Origin: Anaerolineales bacterium UBA2232 | GTDB taxonomy: Bacteria > Chloroflexota > Anaerolineae > UBA2200 | Assembly (NCBI GenBank): GCA_002348045.1 | Contig: DDYO01000314.1 | Coordinates: 132-26,825, forward strand | Reading direction: 5' to 3' | DNA: 26,694 bases | Shown here: positions 6,385 to 13,992 of the stretch, piece by piece | Layout of the letters: each line of letters begins with the position of its first letter | Numbering within the stretch: position 1 is the stretch's first letter | Made by a program: the position numbers and the translations under genes | The notes under the pieces: generated by a model | What the model saw: only the letters and a program-made list of their open reading frames with translations | Database searches by the model: none | What the model was told of the DNA's origin: nothing

Positions 6385-7566
6385 TCAGGCGTTCTTGTAG
6401 ACCTCACCGGCGGCGGCAACGGAGGCTCCCACGGGCAGGCGCATCCCCTGAGCTTTGAGAGCCGTCTCTAGGGCGGCCAACAGAAGCAGGACGTTCTCGC
6501 GCTGGGATGAGTGACCCATTAGGCCAATGCGGAAGATCTTGCCCTTCAATGGGCCCAGCCCGCCGGCGATTTCGATATTGTACTGGTTGAGCAAATGCGC
6601 CCTGACCTTGGCCTCGTCGATCCCCTCTGGCACCAGCGGGGTGGTGAGGCTGGGTAGGCGGTAAGGTTCTGCCACCAACAGCTTGAGCCCCATGGCCTCC
6701 AGTCCGGCGATCAGGGCTTGTTGGTTCAACTTGTGCCGTGCAAAGCGAGGCTCAAGCCCTTCCTCGTGGACGAGACGCAGTGCTTCCCTCAGAGCATAGT
6801 TCATGCTGATCGGTGCAGTGTGGTGGTACGTCCGTTCGGCTCCCCAGTACTTTTCGATCATGGTCAGGTCAAGGTACCAGCTCTGCACCTTTGACTTGCG
6901 ATTGCGCAGGGTCTCCCTGGCTCGCTCGTTGTACGTAAGCGGTGAGAGGCCTGGTGGGCAACTCATGCATTTCTGAGTTCCACTGTAGCAGGCATCTACA
7001 TCCCAGCCGTCGATCTCCACTGGCATGCCGCACAGGGAAGTGACGGCATCCAGCAGGAAGAGAGCACCATAACGATGGCAGATGCTGCCGATCTCAGCAG
7101 CAGGCTGGAGGGCGCCGGTGGATGTCTCCGCATGTACCATGGCAACGAGTTTGACTTGTTTTCCACGCAGGACGTCCTCGATTTGCTCCGGCTGAAAGAC
7201 TTGGCCCCAGGGCGCATCCAACCGATGAAGCTTGGCCCGGCAGCGCCCGACGATATCACACATGCGCTCACCGAACACACCATTGACGGCAACAACCACC
7301 TCGTCGCCTTCCTCGATCAGATTGCAGAGGGCAGCCTCCATGCCAGCACTACCCGTTCCAGAAATAGGAATGCTCAGCTCATTCTCGGTCTGGAATGCAA
7401 ACTTGAGCAGATCCTTGGTTTCTGCCATCAGTTTGAGAAAATCGGGGTCAAGATGACCAATGAGAGGTGTTGCCATCGACCGTAGAACCCGTGGGTGGAC
7501 ATTGCTTGGTCCAGGACCCAGCAAGATCCGAGTGGATACATTCAGGTCTTGGTACTGCTCTGGCAT
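6385..7566 (-). CDS. Class V aminotransferase, alanine--glyoxylate/serine--pyruvate type
   Basis: The protein has 393 residues. It is a PLP-dependent fold-type I aminotransferase close to alanine-glyoxylate aminotransferases. Features are LLGPGPSNVHPRVL near the N-terminus, the GTGSAGMEAAL phosphate-contact loop, LLDAVTSLCG with the cofactor Asp (about 173) and SGTQKCMSCPPGLSP with the Schiff-base Lys (about 199). The C-terminus has GLGPLKGKIFRIGLMGHSS, typical of the group. The substrate pair (alanine, serine or aspartate with glyoxylate or pyruvate) cannot be fixed from sequence. The ATG at 7566 is preceded by AGGAGG with 8-base spacing, so the 31-residue upstream extension is rejected. It is divergent from an IclR-family regulator that may control it. 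Confidence 0.9.
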   Translation of the reverse strand: MPEQYQDLNVSTRILLGPGPSNVHPRVLRSMATPLIGHLDPDFLKLMAETKDLLKFAFQTENELSIPISGTGSAGMEAALCNLIEEGDEVVVAVNGVFGERMCDIVGRCRAKLHRLDAPWGQVFQPEQIEDVLRGKQVKLVAMVHAETSTGALQPAAEIGSICHRYGALFLLDAVTSLCGMPVEIDGWDVDACYSGTQKCMSCPPGLSPLTYNERARETLRNRKSKVQSWYLDLTMIEKYWGAERTYHHTAPISMNYALREALRLVHEEGLEPRFARHKLNQQALIAGLEAMGLKLLVAEPYRLPSLTTPLVPEGIDEAKVRAHLLNQYNIEIAGGLGPLKGKIFRIGLMGHSSQRENVLLLLAALETALKAQGMRLPVGASVAAAGEVYKNA

Positions 7567-7638
7567 TCGTTCGGCCTCCTTGCGGTGAGCAAATTGGTGC
7601 ACTGGGGAGCCGTGGCGCAGGGTGATGAGATCGATTCG

Positions 7639-7670
7639 TTGCACCATGGGAAAACCCATTGCACAATGCG
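7639..7670. promoter_or_regulatory. Direct repeats, candidate IclR-family operator
   Basis: TTGCACCATGGG (7639-7650) and TTGCACAATGCG (7659-7670) agree at 10 of 12 positions and begin exactly 20 bases apart, about two helical turns. They cover the inferred transcription start of the aminotransferase and lie between it and the divergent IclR gene, where autoregulated repressors of this family commonly bind. The motif is not a known consensus. Confidence 0.35.
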
Positions 7671-7671
7671 C

Positions 7672-7700
7672 ATGCTAACATACTTCCTTTTGGGCGTCAA
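7672..7700 (-). promoter_or_regulatory. Predicted promoter of the aminotransferase gene
   Basis: On the minus strand TTGACG (7700-7695) and TAGCAT (7677-7672) have a 17-base spacer. Transcription would begin near 7665, inside the direct repeats at 7639-7670, leaving a leader of about 100 bases. Confidence 0.45.
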
Positions 7701-7712
7701 GAAGCCAGGGGC

Positions 7713-7741
7713 TTGGGATTGGACTCGGTGTAGGGTATAAT
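7713..7741 (+). promoter_or_regulatory. Predicted promoter of the IclR-kinase-nadCAB cluster
   Basis: TTGGGA (7713-7718) and a perfect TATAAT (7736-7741) have a 17-base spacer. Transcription would begin near 7748, about 36 bases before the IclR start. No clear promoter was found between the following genes, so this may drive the whole cluster. Confidence 0.55.
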
Positions 7742-7783
7742 GGCTTACTGGTACGGGACGGTGGCGCGCAATCCGAGAAAGCG

Positions 7784-8617
7784 ATGTCGAGAATGGCGGA
7801 AATGGCACGGGAGGGACCGCAGGAAGGTCCTCGCAAGTCCATTCAGTCAGTGGACAGGGCGCTTAGTCTGCTGGAAATCCTGGCCGCTGAGAATGGTGAG
7901 GCTTCCCTTCAGACCCTGAGCAGGAAAGCGGGCTTGAACAGGACGACGGCCTACCGGTTACTGCGTGCCCTGCAATCCCATGATATGATTCAGCAAAATC
8001 CCACCTCTCGCCACTATCGGTTGGGACTCAAGCTGCTCGGACTCGCAGCTGCGGTGCGCAGTCAGCTGGATATCCGTCAGCATGCCCGCCCGGCTTTGGA
8101 GCGGCTTGCCGTCCAGAGCGGTGAGACGGCCAACCTGGCGATTCGCGAGGGTACCGAGGCTGTCTACATTGACCAGGTGTCTTCCTCCCACCCAATTCGC
8201 GCCTTCACCCAGGTTGGCGCCAGGGTTCCCTTGCACTGCACAGGAGTAGGCAAAGTCCTGCTGGCCTACCTGACGGAGGAGGATCTCTCGGTCATCGCCG
8301 CTCAGGACTTGACCAAGTATACCTCGCAAACCATTGGCGATTGGCGCAAACTGCGGGATGAACTGAACAAGATCCGCGCCTCCGGCTGGGCACTGGATGC
8401 GGAGGAGATGCAGCCAGAGGTCCGGTGCATCGCCGCTCCCGTGTTCGATGATCAGGGACGCGTGGTGGCTGCCATCAGCATTGCGGCTCCCGCCCAGCGA
8501 CTTACTGGAATGAGACAACACGAATTGGCCCCAGTGGTCCGGCGGGCTGGGGCTGACGTTTCCTTGGCGTTGGGCTTCTCGTCGGGGAAAGCTAATGAAG
8601 CCAGAGGGCAGGATTGA
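7784..8617 (+). CDS. IclR-family transcriptional regulator
   Basis: The protein has 277 residues, typical of the family. A winged helix-turn-helix lies near residues 24-75 (SVDRALSLLEILA, then LSRKAGLNRTTAYRLLRAL). The effector-binding IclR domain follows, with LRLGLKLLGLA-like linker, AVYIDQVSS, RVPLHCTGVGKVLLAYL and GWALDAEEMQPEVRCIAAPVFD, all recognisable family features. It probably binds DNA as a dimer or tetramer and senses a small organic ligand. Context suggests control of the divergent aminotransferase, its own gene, or the nad genes; the ligand is unknown. ATGs at 7793 and 7802 are alternative starts because no strong ribosome site marks 7784. Its stop is 3 bases before the kinase start, indicating an operon. 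Confidence 0.9.
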   Translation: MSRMAEMAREGPQEGPRKSIQSVDRALSLLEILAAENGEASLQTLSRKAGLNRTTAYRLLRALQSHDMIQQNPTSRHYRLGLKLLGLAAAVRSQLDIRQHARPALERLAVQSGETANLAIREGTEAVYIDQVSSSHPIRAFTQVGARVPLHCTGVGKVLLAYLTEEDLSVIAAQDLTKYTSQTIGDWRKLRDELNKIRASGWALDAEEMQPEVRCIAAPVFDDQGRVVAAISIAAPAQRLTGMRQHELAPVVRRAGADVSLALGFSSGKANEARGQD

Positions 8618-8620
8618 CTT

Positions 8621-9622
8621 ATGCAAATAGCCAAAGATGAGTTGCATGCGTTGGTCCCTCAACTGAGCGGGCGTCGCGTGCTGGTCATTGGCGATTTGTT
8701 TCTGGATCAGTATATCGTTGGGCGGCCCACTCGCCTTTCTCGGGAGGCGCCCATTCCTGTCCTGGAGTTGGTGCGGCAATTCTGGGTGCCCGGCGGAGCA
8801 GCCAACCCGGCCCACAACGTGCGCGCGTTGGGCTCCACGGCCTTGGTGGCCGGGGTGGTTGGTGATGATGGTCCTGGCCTGCAGCTGCGGTCGGAACTGG
8901 AGAAAGCTGGGCTGGAGCCGTCGGGCCTCGTGGTGGATCGTGGGCGACCGACTACCACCAAGACGCGCATCATGGCCGAGGGAGGACTGCGGTTCCCACA
9001 GCAGTTGGCACGCATCGATCACCTGGATCGCCACCCCATTGCGGGAGATGTAGAAACGGAGTTGGTGCGCAGGGTGCACGAACTGACCCCGGTTGTGGAT
9101 GCGGTGCTCTTGTCCGACTATCAGACGGGCGTGCTGAGCACAGAGCTGGCCAAGAAGGCTGTTCAGGCTGCCCGGTCCGTGAACAAGTTATGTACAGTTG
9201 ATGCGCAAGGAGCTTTTGGCAAGTATCCCGGAGTTGACCTTGTTAAGGGGAACCGCCAGGAAATCGAGGCGGCGCTATCTAGAGAACTGGTGTCCGACGA
9301 CGATCATCGCTGGGCAGGTGATCGTCTGTGTCGGGACCTCGGCACGGAGTTGGTCGTGATCACCCGTGGCGCCGAGGGGCTCTCGCTGACCTCCCGAACC
9401 GAGGGCTACGCGCATCTCCCGGCTGCTAATCGCACAGAGGTCTTTGATGTCACGGGAGCAGGTGATACCGTCATCGCCGTGGCTACCCTGGCATTGCTGG
9501 CGGGCGGCAGTGCTTTGGCGGCAGCTTCATTGGCTAACCTGGCTGCCGGACTGGTGGTGCGCAAGCTGGGGAATGCCGTCCCCTCTGCCGACGAGCTTCA
9601 CTGGGCCATTGACCATTGGTGA
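8621..9622 (+). CDS. PfkB-family sugar kinase, HldE/RfaE kinase-domain type
   Basis: The protein has 333 residues. It resembles the kinase half of HldE (D-glycero-beta-D-manno-heptose 7-phosphate kinase): VLVIGDLFLDQYIVG at the N-terminus, LSREAPIPVLE, PGGAANPAHNVRALG and the ATP/catalytic DVTGAGDTV with general base Asp282. The adenylyltransferase half of HldE is absent, so it is a stand-alone kinase. The substrate may be a heptose phosphate for glycan synthesis or another sugar; the nad neighbours would also allow a ribosyl or nucleoside substrate, which is speculation. It starts 3 bases after the IclR stop and is followed by nadC after 70 bases. Confidence 0.83.
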   Translation: MQIAKDELHALVPQLSGRRVLVIGDLFLDQYIVGRPTRLSREAPIPVLELVRQFWVPGGAANPAHNVRALGSTALVAGVVGDDGPGLQLRSELEKAGLEPSGLVVDRGRPTTTKTRIMAEGGLRFPQQLARIDHLDRHPIAGDVETELVRRVHELTPVVDAVLLSDYQTGVLSTELAKKAVQAARSVNKLCTVDAQGAFGKYPGVDLVKGNRQEIEAALSRELVSDDDHRWAGDRLCRDLGTELVVITRGAEGLSLTSRTEGYAHLPAANRTEVFDVTGAGDTVIAVATLALLAGGSALAAASLANLAAGLVVRKLGNAVPSADELHWAIDHW

Positions 9623-9692
9623 CTGAGAGTGCTGGTTAGTGCTGCGAATCGTAGCCGTCGGATCGGCTTCTGACCAAGGAAGAAGGTAAGAA

Positions 9693-10535
9693 ATGGACCA
9701 TCACGAAACAAAGATACGCAACGTGATACGTCAGGCTCTGGCCGAGGACATTGGCCGAGGGGACGTGACCAGTAACTGGATTCTCCCCCAGGAGCTTCAG
9801 GCCAGCGGGATGCTTCGGGCCAAAGCATCTGGCGTGGTGGCCGGTCTGGAGGTTGTCCTCTGGGTATTCCAGGAAGTCGATGCGCGGATAACCATGGACC
9901 TACGGGTGATCGATGGTGCGGCCGTGCGAGCGGGCGATATCCTGGCTGCGGTTCACGGACCGGCGCGAAGCTTGCTGAGCGCCGAGCGGGTGGCTTTGAA
10001 TTTCCTGCAACGTATGTCAGGGATTGCTACCCTTACGAGCCAATACGTTGAGGCCGTTCGGGGCACCAAGGCGGTCATTCTAGACACACGCAAGACCGCG
10101 CCGGGCCTCCGCGTGCTGGACAAACTGGCCGTGCGGATGGGCGGTGGTCAGAACCATCGCCTGGGCTTGTATGACATGGTGCTTATCAAGGACAATCACA
10201 TTGCTGCGGCCGGTGGTATTGCTGCCGCAGTACAACGTGCTAGGCGACGGAACCGAAAGGGGCTGTTGATTGAGGTGGAGGTTACGTCGGCGCGAGAGCT
10301 GCGGCAAGCGCTGGAGCTTGAGGTGGAGCGTATTCTGTTGGACAACATGACCGTCGAAGAGATGCGCCAGGCGGTTCAGTTCACTGCAGGACGGGCCCAA
10401 CTGGAGGCTTCGGGTGGGGTTTCTCTGGAGACGGCATCGGCCATAGCGCACACCGGAGTGGACTATATCAGCGTGGGGGCTCTCACCCACTCGGTCCAAG
10501 CTTTGGACATCAGCCTGGATCTGGAGGCCAAGTAG
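9693..10535 (+). CDS. nadC: Nicotinate-nucleotide pyrophosphorylase (quinolinate phosphoribosyltransferase)
   Basis: The protein has 280 residues, standard for NadC. It converts quinolinate and PRPP to nicotinate mononucleotide, CO2 and pyrophosphate. The diagnostic segments are ALAEDIGRGDVTS near residue 20, LNFLQRMSGIAT, DTRKTAPGLR followed by DKLAVRMGGGQNHR, and LIKDNHI. C-terminal VERILLDNMTVEEM, LEASGGVS and YISVGALTHS complete the barrel. A GAAGGTAAG-like ribosome site precedes the ATG. The stop codon is directly followed by the nadA start with no gap, so the two are translationally coupled. Confidence 0.97.
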   Translation: MDHHETKIRNVIRQALAEDIGRGDVTSNWILPQELQASGMLRAKASGVVAGLEVVLWVFQEVDARITMDLRVIDGAAVRAGDILAAVHGPARSLLSAERVALNFLQRMSGIATLTSQYVEAVRGTKAVILDTRKTAPGLRVLDKLAVRMGGGQNHRLGLYDMVLIKDNHIAAAGGIAAAVQRARRRNRKGLLIEVEVTSARELRQALELEVERILLDNMTVEEMRQAVQFTAGRAQLEASGGVSLETASAIAHTGVDYISVGALTHSVQALDISLDLEAK

Positions 10536-11600
10536 ATGCTATCGTTGCTGGATTATGAGAGCCTGCCATTGGAGCAGGTGTTCGAGCGCATCCGCAGCGT
10601 CCAGGCCAAGTTGGGCAAGGACCTGCTCATCCTGGGGCACCATTACCAGCGGGATGAGGTCATCCAGTTTGCTGATGCGCGGGGGGACTCGCTGGAGCTG
10701 TCGCGGATTGCCGCGGAGGCCCGGGATGCTCGGCACATCGTTTTCTGCGGCGTGGATTTTATGGCAGAGACAGCCGCCATGCTCTGCGCGCCCTATCAGA
10801 CGGTGTACTTGCCTGCCATGGCTGCCGTGTGCCCAATGGCCCAAATGACTGATGCACCGGACGCTCGGATAGCCTGGCGGCGCTTGACTGCTCTGTGGAG
10901 CGATGATCTGATTCCGGTGACCTATCAGAACTCTTACGCTGCGGTCAAGGCGTTCTGCGGTCAAAAAGGTGGCGCTGTTTGCACATCGGCGAACGCCCAA
11001 GCCATCCTGCGCTGGGCGCTGGATCAGAAGGGCCACGTCCTGTTCATGCCCGACGAACACCTGGGGCGCAATTCAGCGCTGGCCATTGGTGTGGCTAAGG
11101 ACCAGGTGGCCGTCTGGGACCCTGCGCAAACAAAGGACAGTCTCGCCATGGCTCGAGGTGCGAAGGTAGTGGTGTGGAAGGGGTACTGCCACGTGCACAC
11201 ATTCTTCACGGCGCAGCACGTGGAACAGGTTCGGCTCCAATACCCCGGCATTACAGTGGTGGTGCATCCCGAGTGTCCCACCCCGGTCGTTGATCGTGCT
11301 GACCTCAGCGGCTCTACCTCCTACATCATGCGCGTGGTTGAGCAAGCGCCGGCAGGCTCAGCCTTCGCGATCGGGACGGAGATTCATCTGGTGGAGCGTC
11401 TGGCCAAGGAGCATCCCGACAAAACCGTAGTGCCACTGGCCCGTTCCAGATGTGGGACGATGTACCGTATCAATCCCTACAACCTGTGCTATACGCTAGA
11501 ACGCCTTGCCGCCGGCGAGGCAGTGAACGTGGTCCGCGTGGAGCCCAGAATCGCACATTGGGCCAATCGAGCTCTGAAAAGAATGCTCGAGGTTAAGTAG
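10536..11600 (+). CDS. nadA: Quinolinate synthase A
   Basis: The protein has 354 residues. It condenses iminoaspartate with dihydroxyacetone phosphate to quinolinate using an oxygen-sensitive [4Fe-4S] cluster. The N-terminal LILGHHYQRDEVIQFAD, GDSLELSR, CGVDFMAETA and PDEHLGRNSA are family signatures. The probable cluster ligands are Cys99 (AAVCPMA), Cys218 (KGYCHVH) and Cys306 (SRCGTMYRIN); HPECPTPV is the conserved substrate-site segment. Its ATG immediately follows the nadC stop. Together with nadC and nadB it completes the aspartate pathway to nicotinate mononucleotide. Confidence 0.97.
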   Translation: MLSLLDYESLPLEQVFERIRSVQAKLGKDLLILGHHYQRDEVIQFADARGDSLELSRIAAEARDARHIVFCGVDFMAETAAMLCAPYQTVYLPAMAAVCPMAQMTDAPDARIAWRRLTALWSDDLIPVTYQNSYAAVKAFCGQKGGAVCTSANAQAILRWALDQKGHVLFMPDEHLGRNSALAIGVAKDQVAVWDPAQTKDSLAMARGAKVVVWKGYCHVHTFFTAQHVEQVRLQYPGITVVVHPECPTPVVDRADLSGSTSYIMRVVEQAPAGSAFAIGTEIHLVERLAKEHPDKTVVPLARSRCGTMYRINPYNLCYTLERLAAGEAVNVVRVEPRIAHWANRALKRMLEVK

Positions 11601-11622
11601 ACAAACTCCGGTTTCGGCGGCG

Positions 11623-11639
11623 CGACTCGCTGTGAGTCG
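11623..11639 (+). other. Small hairpin in the nadA-nadB gap
   Basis: CGACTC and GAGTCG form a perfect 6-base stem with a 5-base loop in the 76-base gap between nadA and nadB. It lacks a U-tract and could tune relative expression or be incidental. Confidence 0.25.
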
Positions 11640-11676
11640 AGGCTCCATAACACGATGTGGAAAGTGATGGCAGATC

Positions 11677-13257
11677 ATGCGGGTGAATTCACATGAGTTG
11701 ACGGATGTGCTGATCATTGGTTGTGGCATCGCCGGTGCCACCGCTGCCCTGCGCCTGGCTGAGAACAGGAAGCGGCGCATCACGGTGATCACGTCAGAAG
11801 CCGATCCGCACGAGTCCAACACGTTCTATGCTCAGGGCGGAATCGTCGGGCGAGGCCCCAATGACTCTGAAGAGCTTCTGGTTGAAGATATCGACCGGGC
11901 TGGCGCTGGGTTGAGCCATCCTACAGCCGTCCATATCGTCGCTCGGGAAGGCCCGCCGCTCTTGCAGGAGCTCTTGGTGGAACGGTTGGGTGTACCTTTC
12001 GCCCGTGGCGCAACCGGTGACATAGAGTACATCAAAGAAGCCGCTCATTCGACCGAGCGCATCGCGCACGTGGGGGACTATACTGGGCGCGCCATCCAAG
12101 AGAAACTAATGGAGGCTCTCCGCGACCGTCCCAACGTCCAGCTACTAACCCGGCATACCGCGGTTGACCTGCTGACGCCAGCCCACCATTCTCAGAACCG
12201 CAAGGCCGTGTATGAGCCCTTGTCGTGCGTGGGTGCCTATGTCTTCGACCAGGCTACGGCCAAAGTCACTGCCCATCTAGCTCCGAAGACCATACTCGCA
12301 TCCGGAGGCCTCGGAAACATCTTTCTGCATAGCACGAACCCGGAGGGAGCGCGCGGTGACGGCCTGGCGATGGCCTACAATGCTGGCGTGCGGATCATCA
12401 ATGCCGAGTATGTGCAGTTTCACCCCACTGGCCTTTACCTTCGCGACCACGTCCAGTTCTTGGTGACCGAGGCTGTCCGTGGGGCGGGGGGACGGCTGGT
12501 GGACAAATCAGGCGAGCCGTTTATGCAGCGCTATGATCCAGAGTGGAAAGACCTGGCTCCGCGGGATGTGGTGGCGCGGGGCATTCACACCGAGATGCTA
12601 TCCACCGGGGCGAAGTGCGTCTACCTTGATCTGGCCTCGCATGTTCCAACGGACAAGATACTATCTCATTTCCCCGATATCTATGCCAAGTCCCTGGCCC
12701 TGGGAGTGGACATTACCAAAGACCTGATCCCTGTTGTGCCAGCTGCCCATTACTTGTGCGGGGGCATCTGGGTCGACGATGTGGGGCGGGCCAGCATTCG
12801 GAACCTCTACGCCATCGGTGAGGTCTCCTGCACCGGCTTGCACGGCGCGAATCGCTTGGCAAGTACCTCCTTGCTGGAGGGGTTAGTGTGGGGTACCCGG
12901 TCGGCGATGGACGTAGAGGCAACGTTAGGTGAGTTGAGGGTTGATCCATCCGACATCCCCCCCTGGAAGGATGAGGGGCTCACGGAGACGGCGGACCCGG
13001 CGCTGATCAGTCAGGACATGAGCACCATCCAACACATCATGTGGAACTATGTTGGTCTGGCCCGCTCCACGCGCCGGTTGGAGCGAGCTATTCGGGACCT
13101 GCGCAATCTTCAGATTGACATCAGTCGGTTCTACGCGGCGACCAAGTTGAGCGACCCCCTAATCGGATTGCGCAACAGCGTTCAGTCGGCGCTCATCGTA
13201 GCTCAGGCGGCTTGGGAGAACAAGGCCAGCCTTGGCTGCCACTACCGCGAGGATTAG
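11677..13257 (+). CDS. nadB: L-aspartate oxidase
   Basis: The protein has 526 residues. It oxidises L-aspartate to iminoaspartate with FAD, feeding NadA. The N-terminal VLIIGCGIAGATAALRLAE is the FAD dinucleotide fold (GxGxxG). ESNTFYAQGGI, VQFHPTGLY, EAVRGAGGRLVD and the near C-terminal CGGIWVDDVGRASIRNLYAIGE followed by GLHGANRLASTSLLEGLVWG are characteristic of NadB within the succinate dehydrogenase/fumarate reductase flavoprotein group. No sdhB-like partner is present, which supports NadB. The C-terminal helical domain (about 440-520) is intact. It lies 76 bases after nadA and is convergent with the macro-domain gene. Confidence 0.96.
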   Translation: MRVNSHELTDVLIIGCGIAGATAALRLAENRKRRITVITSEADPHESNTFYAQGGIVGRGPNDSEELLVEDIDRAGAGLSHPTAVHIVAREGPPLLQELLVERLGVPFARGATGDIEYIKEAAHSTERIAHVGDYTGRAIQEKLMEALRDRPNVQLLTRHTAVDLLTPAHHSQNRKAVYEPLSCVGAYVFDQATAKVTAHLAPKTILASGGLGNIFLHSTNPEGARGDGLAMAYNAGVRIINAEYVQFHPTGLYLRDHVQFLVTEAVRGAGGRLVDKSGEPFMQRYDPEWKDLAPRDVVARGIHTEMLSTGAKCVYLDLASHVPTDKILSHFPDIYAKSLALGVDITKDLIPVVPAAHYLCGGIWVDDVGRASIRNLYAIGEVSCTGLHGANRLASTSLLEGLVWGTRSAMDVEATLGELRVDPSDIPPWKDEGLTETADPALISQDMSTIQHIMWNYVGLARSTRRLERAIRDLRNLQIDISRFYAATKLSDPLIGLRNSVQSALIVAQAAWENKASLGCHYRED

Positions 13258-13303
13258 CTCCATGCCCATCTCACTGGGTGCTGGCACGGGTGCTGGGAGA
13301 TTT

Positions 13304-13320
13304 GCGGAGTGGTCCTCCGC
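13304..13320. terminator. Hairpin between convergent nadB and the macro-domain gene
   Basis: GCGGAG and CTCCGC form a perfect 6-base stem around a 5-base loop, placed just before the macro-domain stop in the 67-base convergent gap. It could work in both directions. No U-tract is present, so this is only a candidate. Confidence 0.35.
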
Positions 13321-13324
13321 TGAA

Positions 13325-13867
13325 CTAGGGACTGGCTTGCTGGAGCTGTCGGAGGGCGAGGACGTATGCCTCGAACGCTGGTTCACTGTAAAGCACGAAC
13401 CGCACCAGCTCGATATCCGTGGGGGTTTGCAGGTAGTCCAGCACGGTGCGCAACGCGATCGGTGCGGCCAACTCGAGGGGATAGCCGTAGGCGCCGGTGC
13501 TGATAGAGGGAAAGGCCACGGTCTTGACGCCGTGTTGCGTGGCTAGGTTCAGGCTGTTGCGGTAGGCGTTGGCGAGGATCCTTGCTTCATCACGTGTACC
13601 GCCCCGGTAAATCGGACCCACTGTGTGGATCACGTAGCGGGCCTTGCAGCGACCGGCAGTGGTGATGCGCGCCTCTCCGGGAGGGCAGCCTCCAATCCGT
13701 CGACACTCATCCAATATCTGCGGTCCGCCCGCCCGATGAATCGCACCATCGACGCCTCCTCCTCCGAGCAAGGTCGAGTTCGCTGCGTTGACGATCGCGT
13801 CCGTGTCTTGCTGTGTTATATCCCCCTGGACCAATTCCAGCACCGAGCTGCCCATCACGATGCGCAC
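13325..13867 (-). CDS. Macro-domain protein, MacroD/O-acetyl-ADP-ribose deacetylase type
   Basis: The protein has 180 residues from a GTG at 13867. GDITQQDTDAIVNAANSTLLG, then GGGVDGAIHRAGG, is the MacroD-type ADP-ribose-binding and catalytic loop. CPPGEARITTAG, YVIHTVGPIYRGG and FPSISTGAYGYP complete the fold. Such enzymes hydrolyse O-acetyl-ADP-ribose or remove ADP-ribose from proteins, products that derive from NAD. The neighbouring nad genes make that link attractive but do not prove it. An AGGGAGG ribosome site (13880-13874) is 6 bases before the GTG; an ATG at 13855 is a weaker alternative, and the ATG at 13918 has no family similarity downstream. Confidence 0.92.
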   Translation of the reverse strand: MRIVMGSSVLELVQGDITQQDTDAIVNAANSTLLGGGGVDGAIHRAGGPQILDECRRIGGCPPGEARITTAGRCKARYVIHTVGPIYRGGTRDEARILANAYRNSLNLATQHGVKTVAFPSISTGAYGYPLELAAPIALRTVLDYLQTPTDIELVRFVLYSEPAFEAYVLALRQLQQASP

Positions 13868-13992
13868 CGTTTCCCTCCCTCTTGCCCTGTTTGTCCTGAG
13901 CGGCAAAGGCCTCTGCATGGACGCCAGTTTTGCCGTTTGGCACTGCTGCCTATCACCGAGTCCATGCCAAGGGCGGAGAACAGGGCATGAAC

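Noticed and set aside
7958..9079. 373-residue minus-strand open frame across IclR and PfkB
   Set aside because: It runs antisense to two genes with clear family motifs and has no recognisable features.
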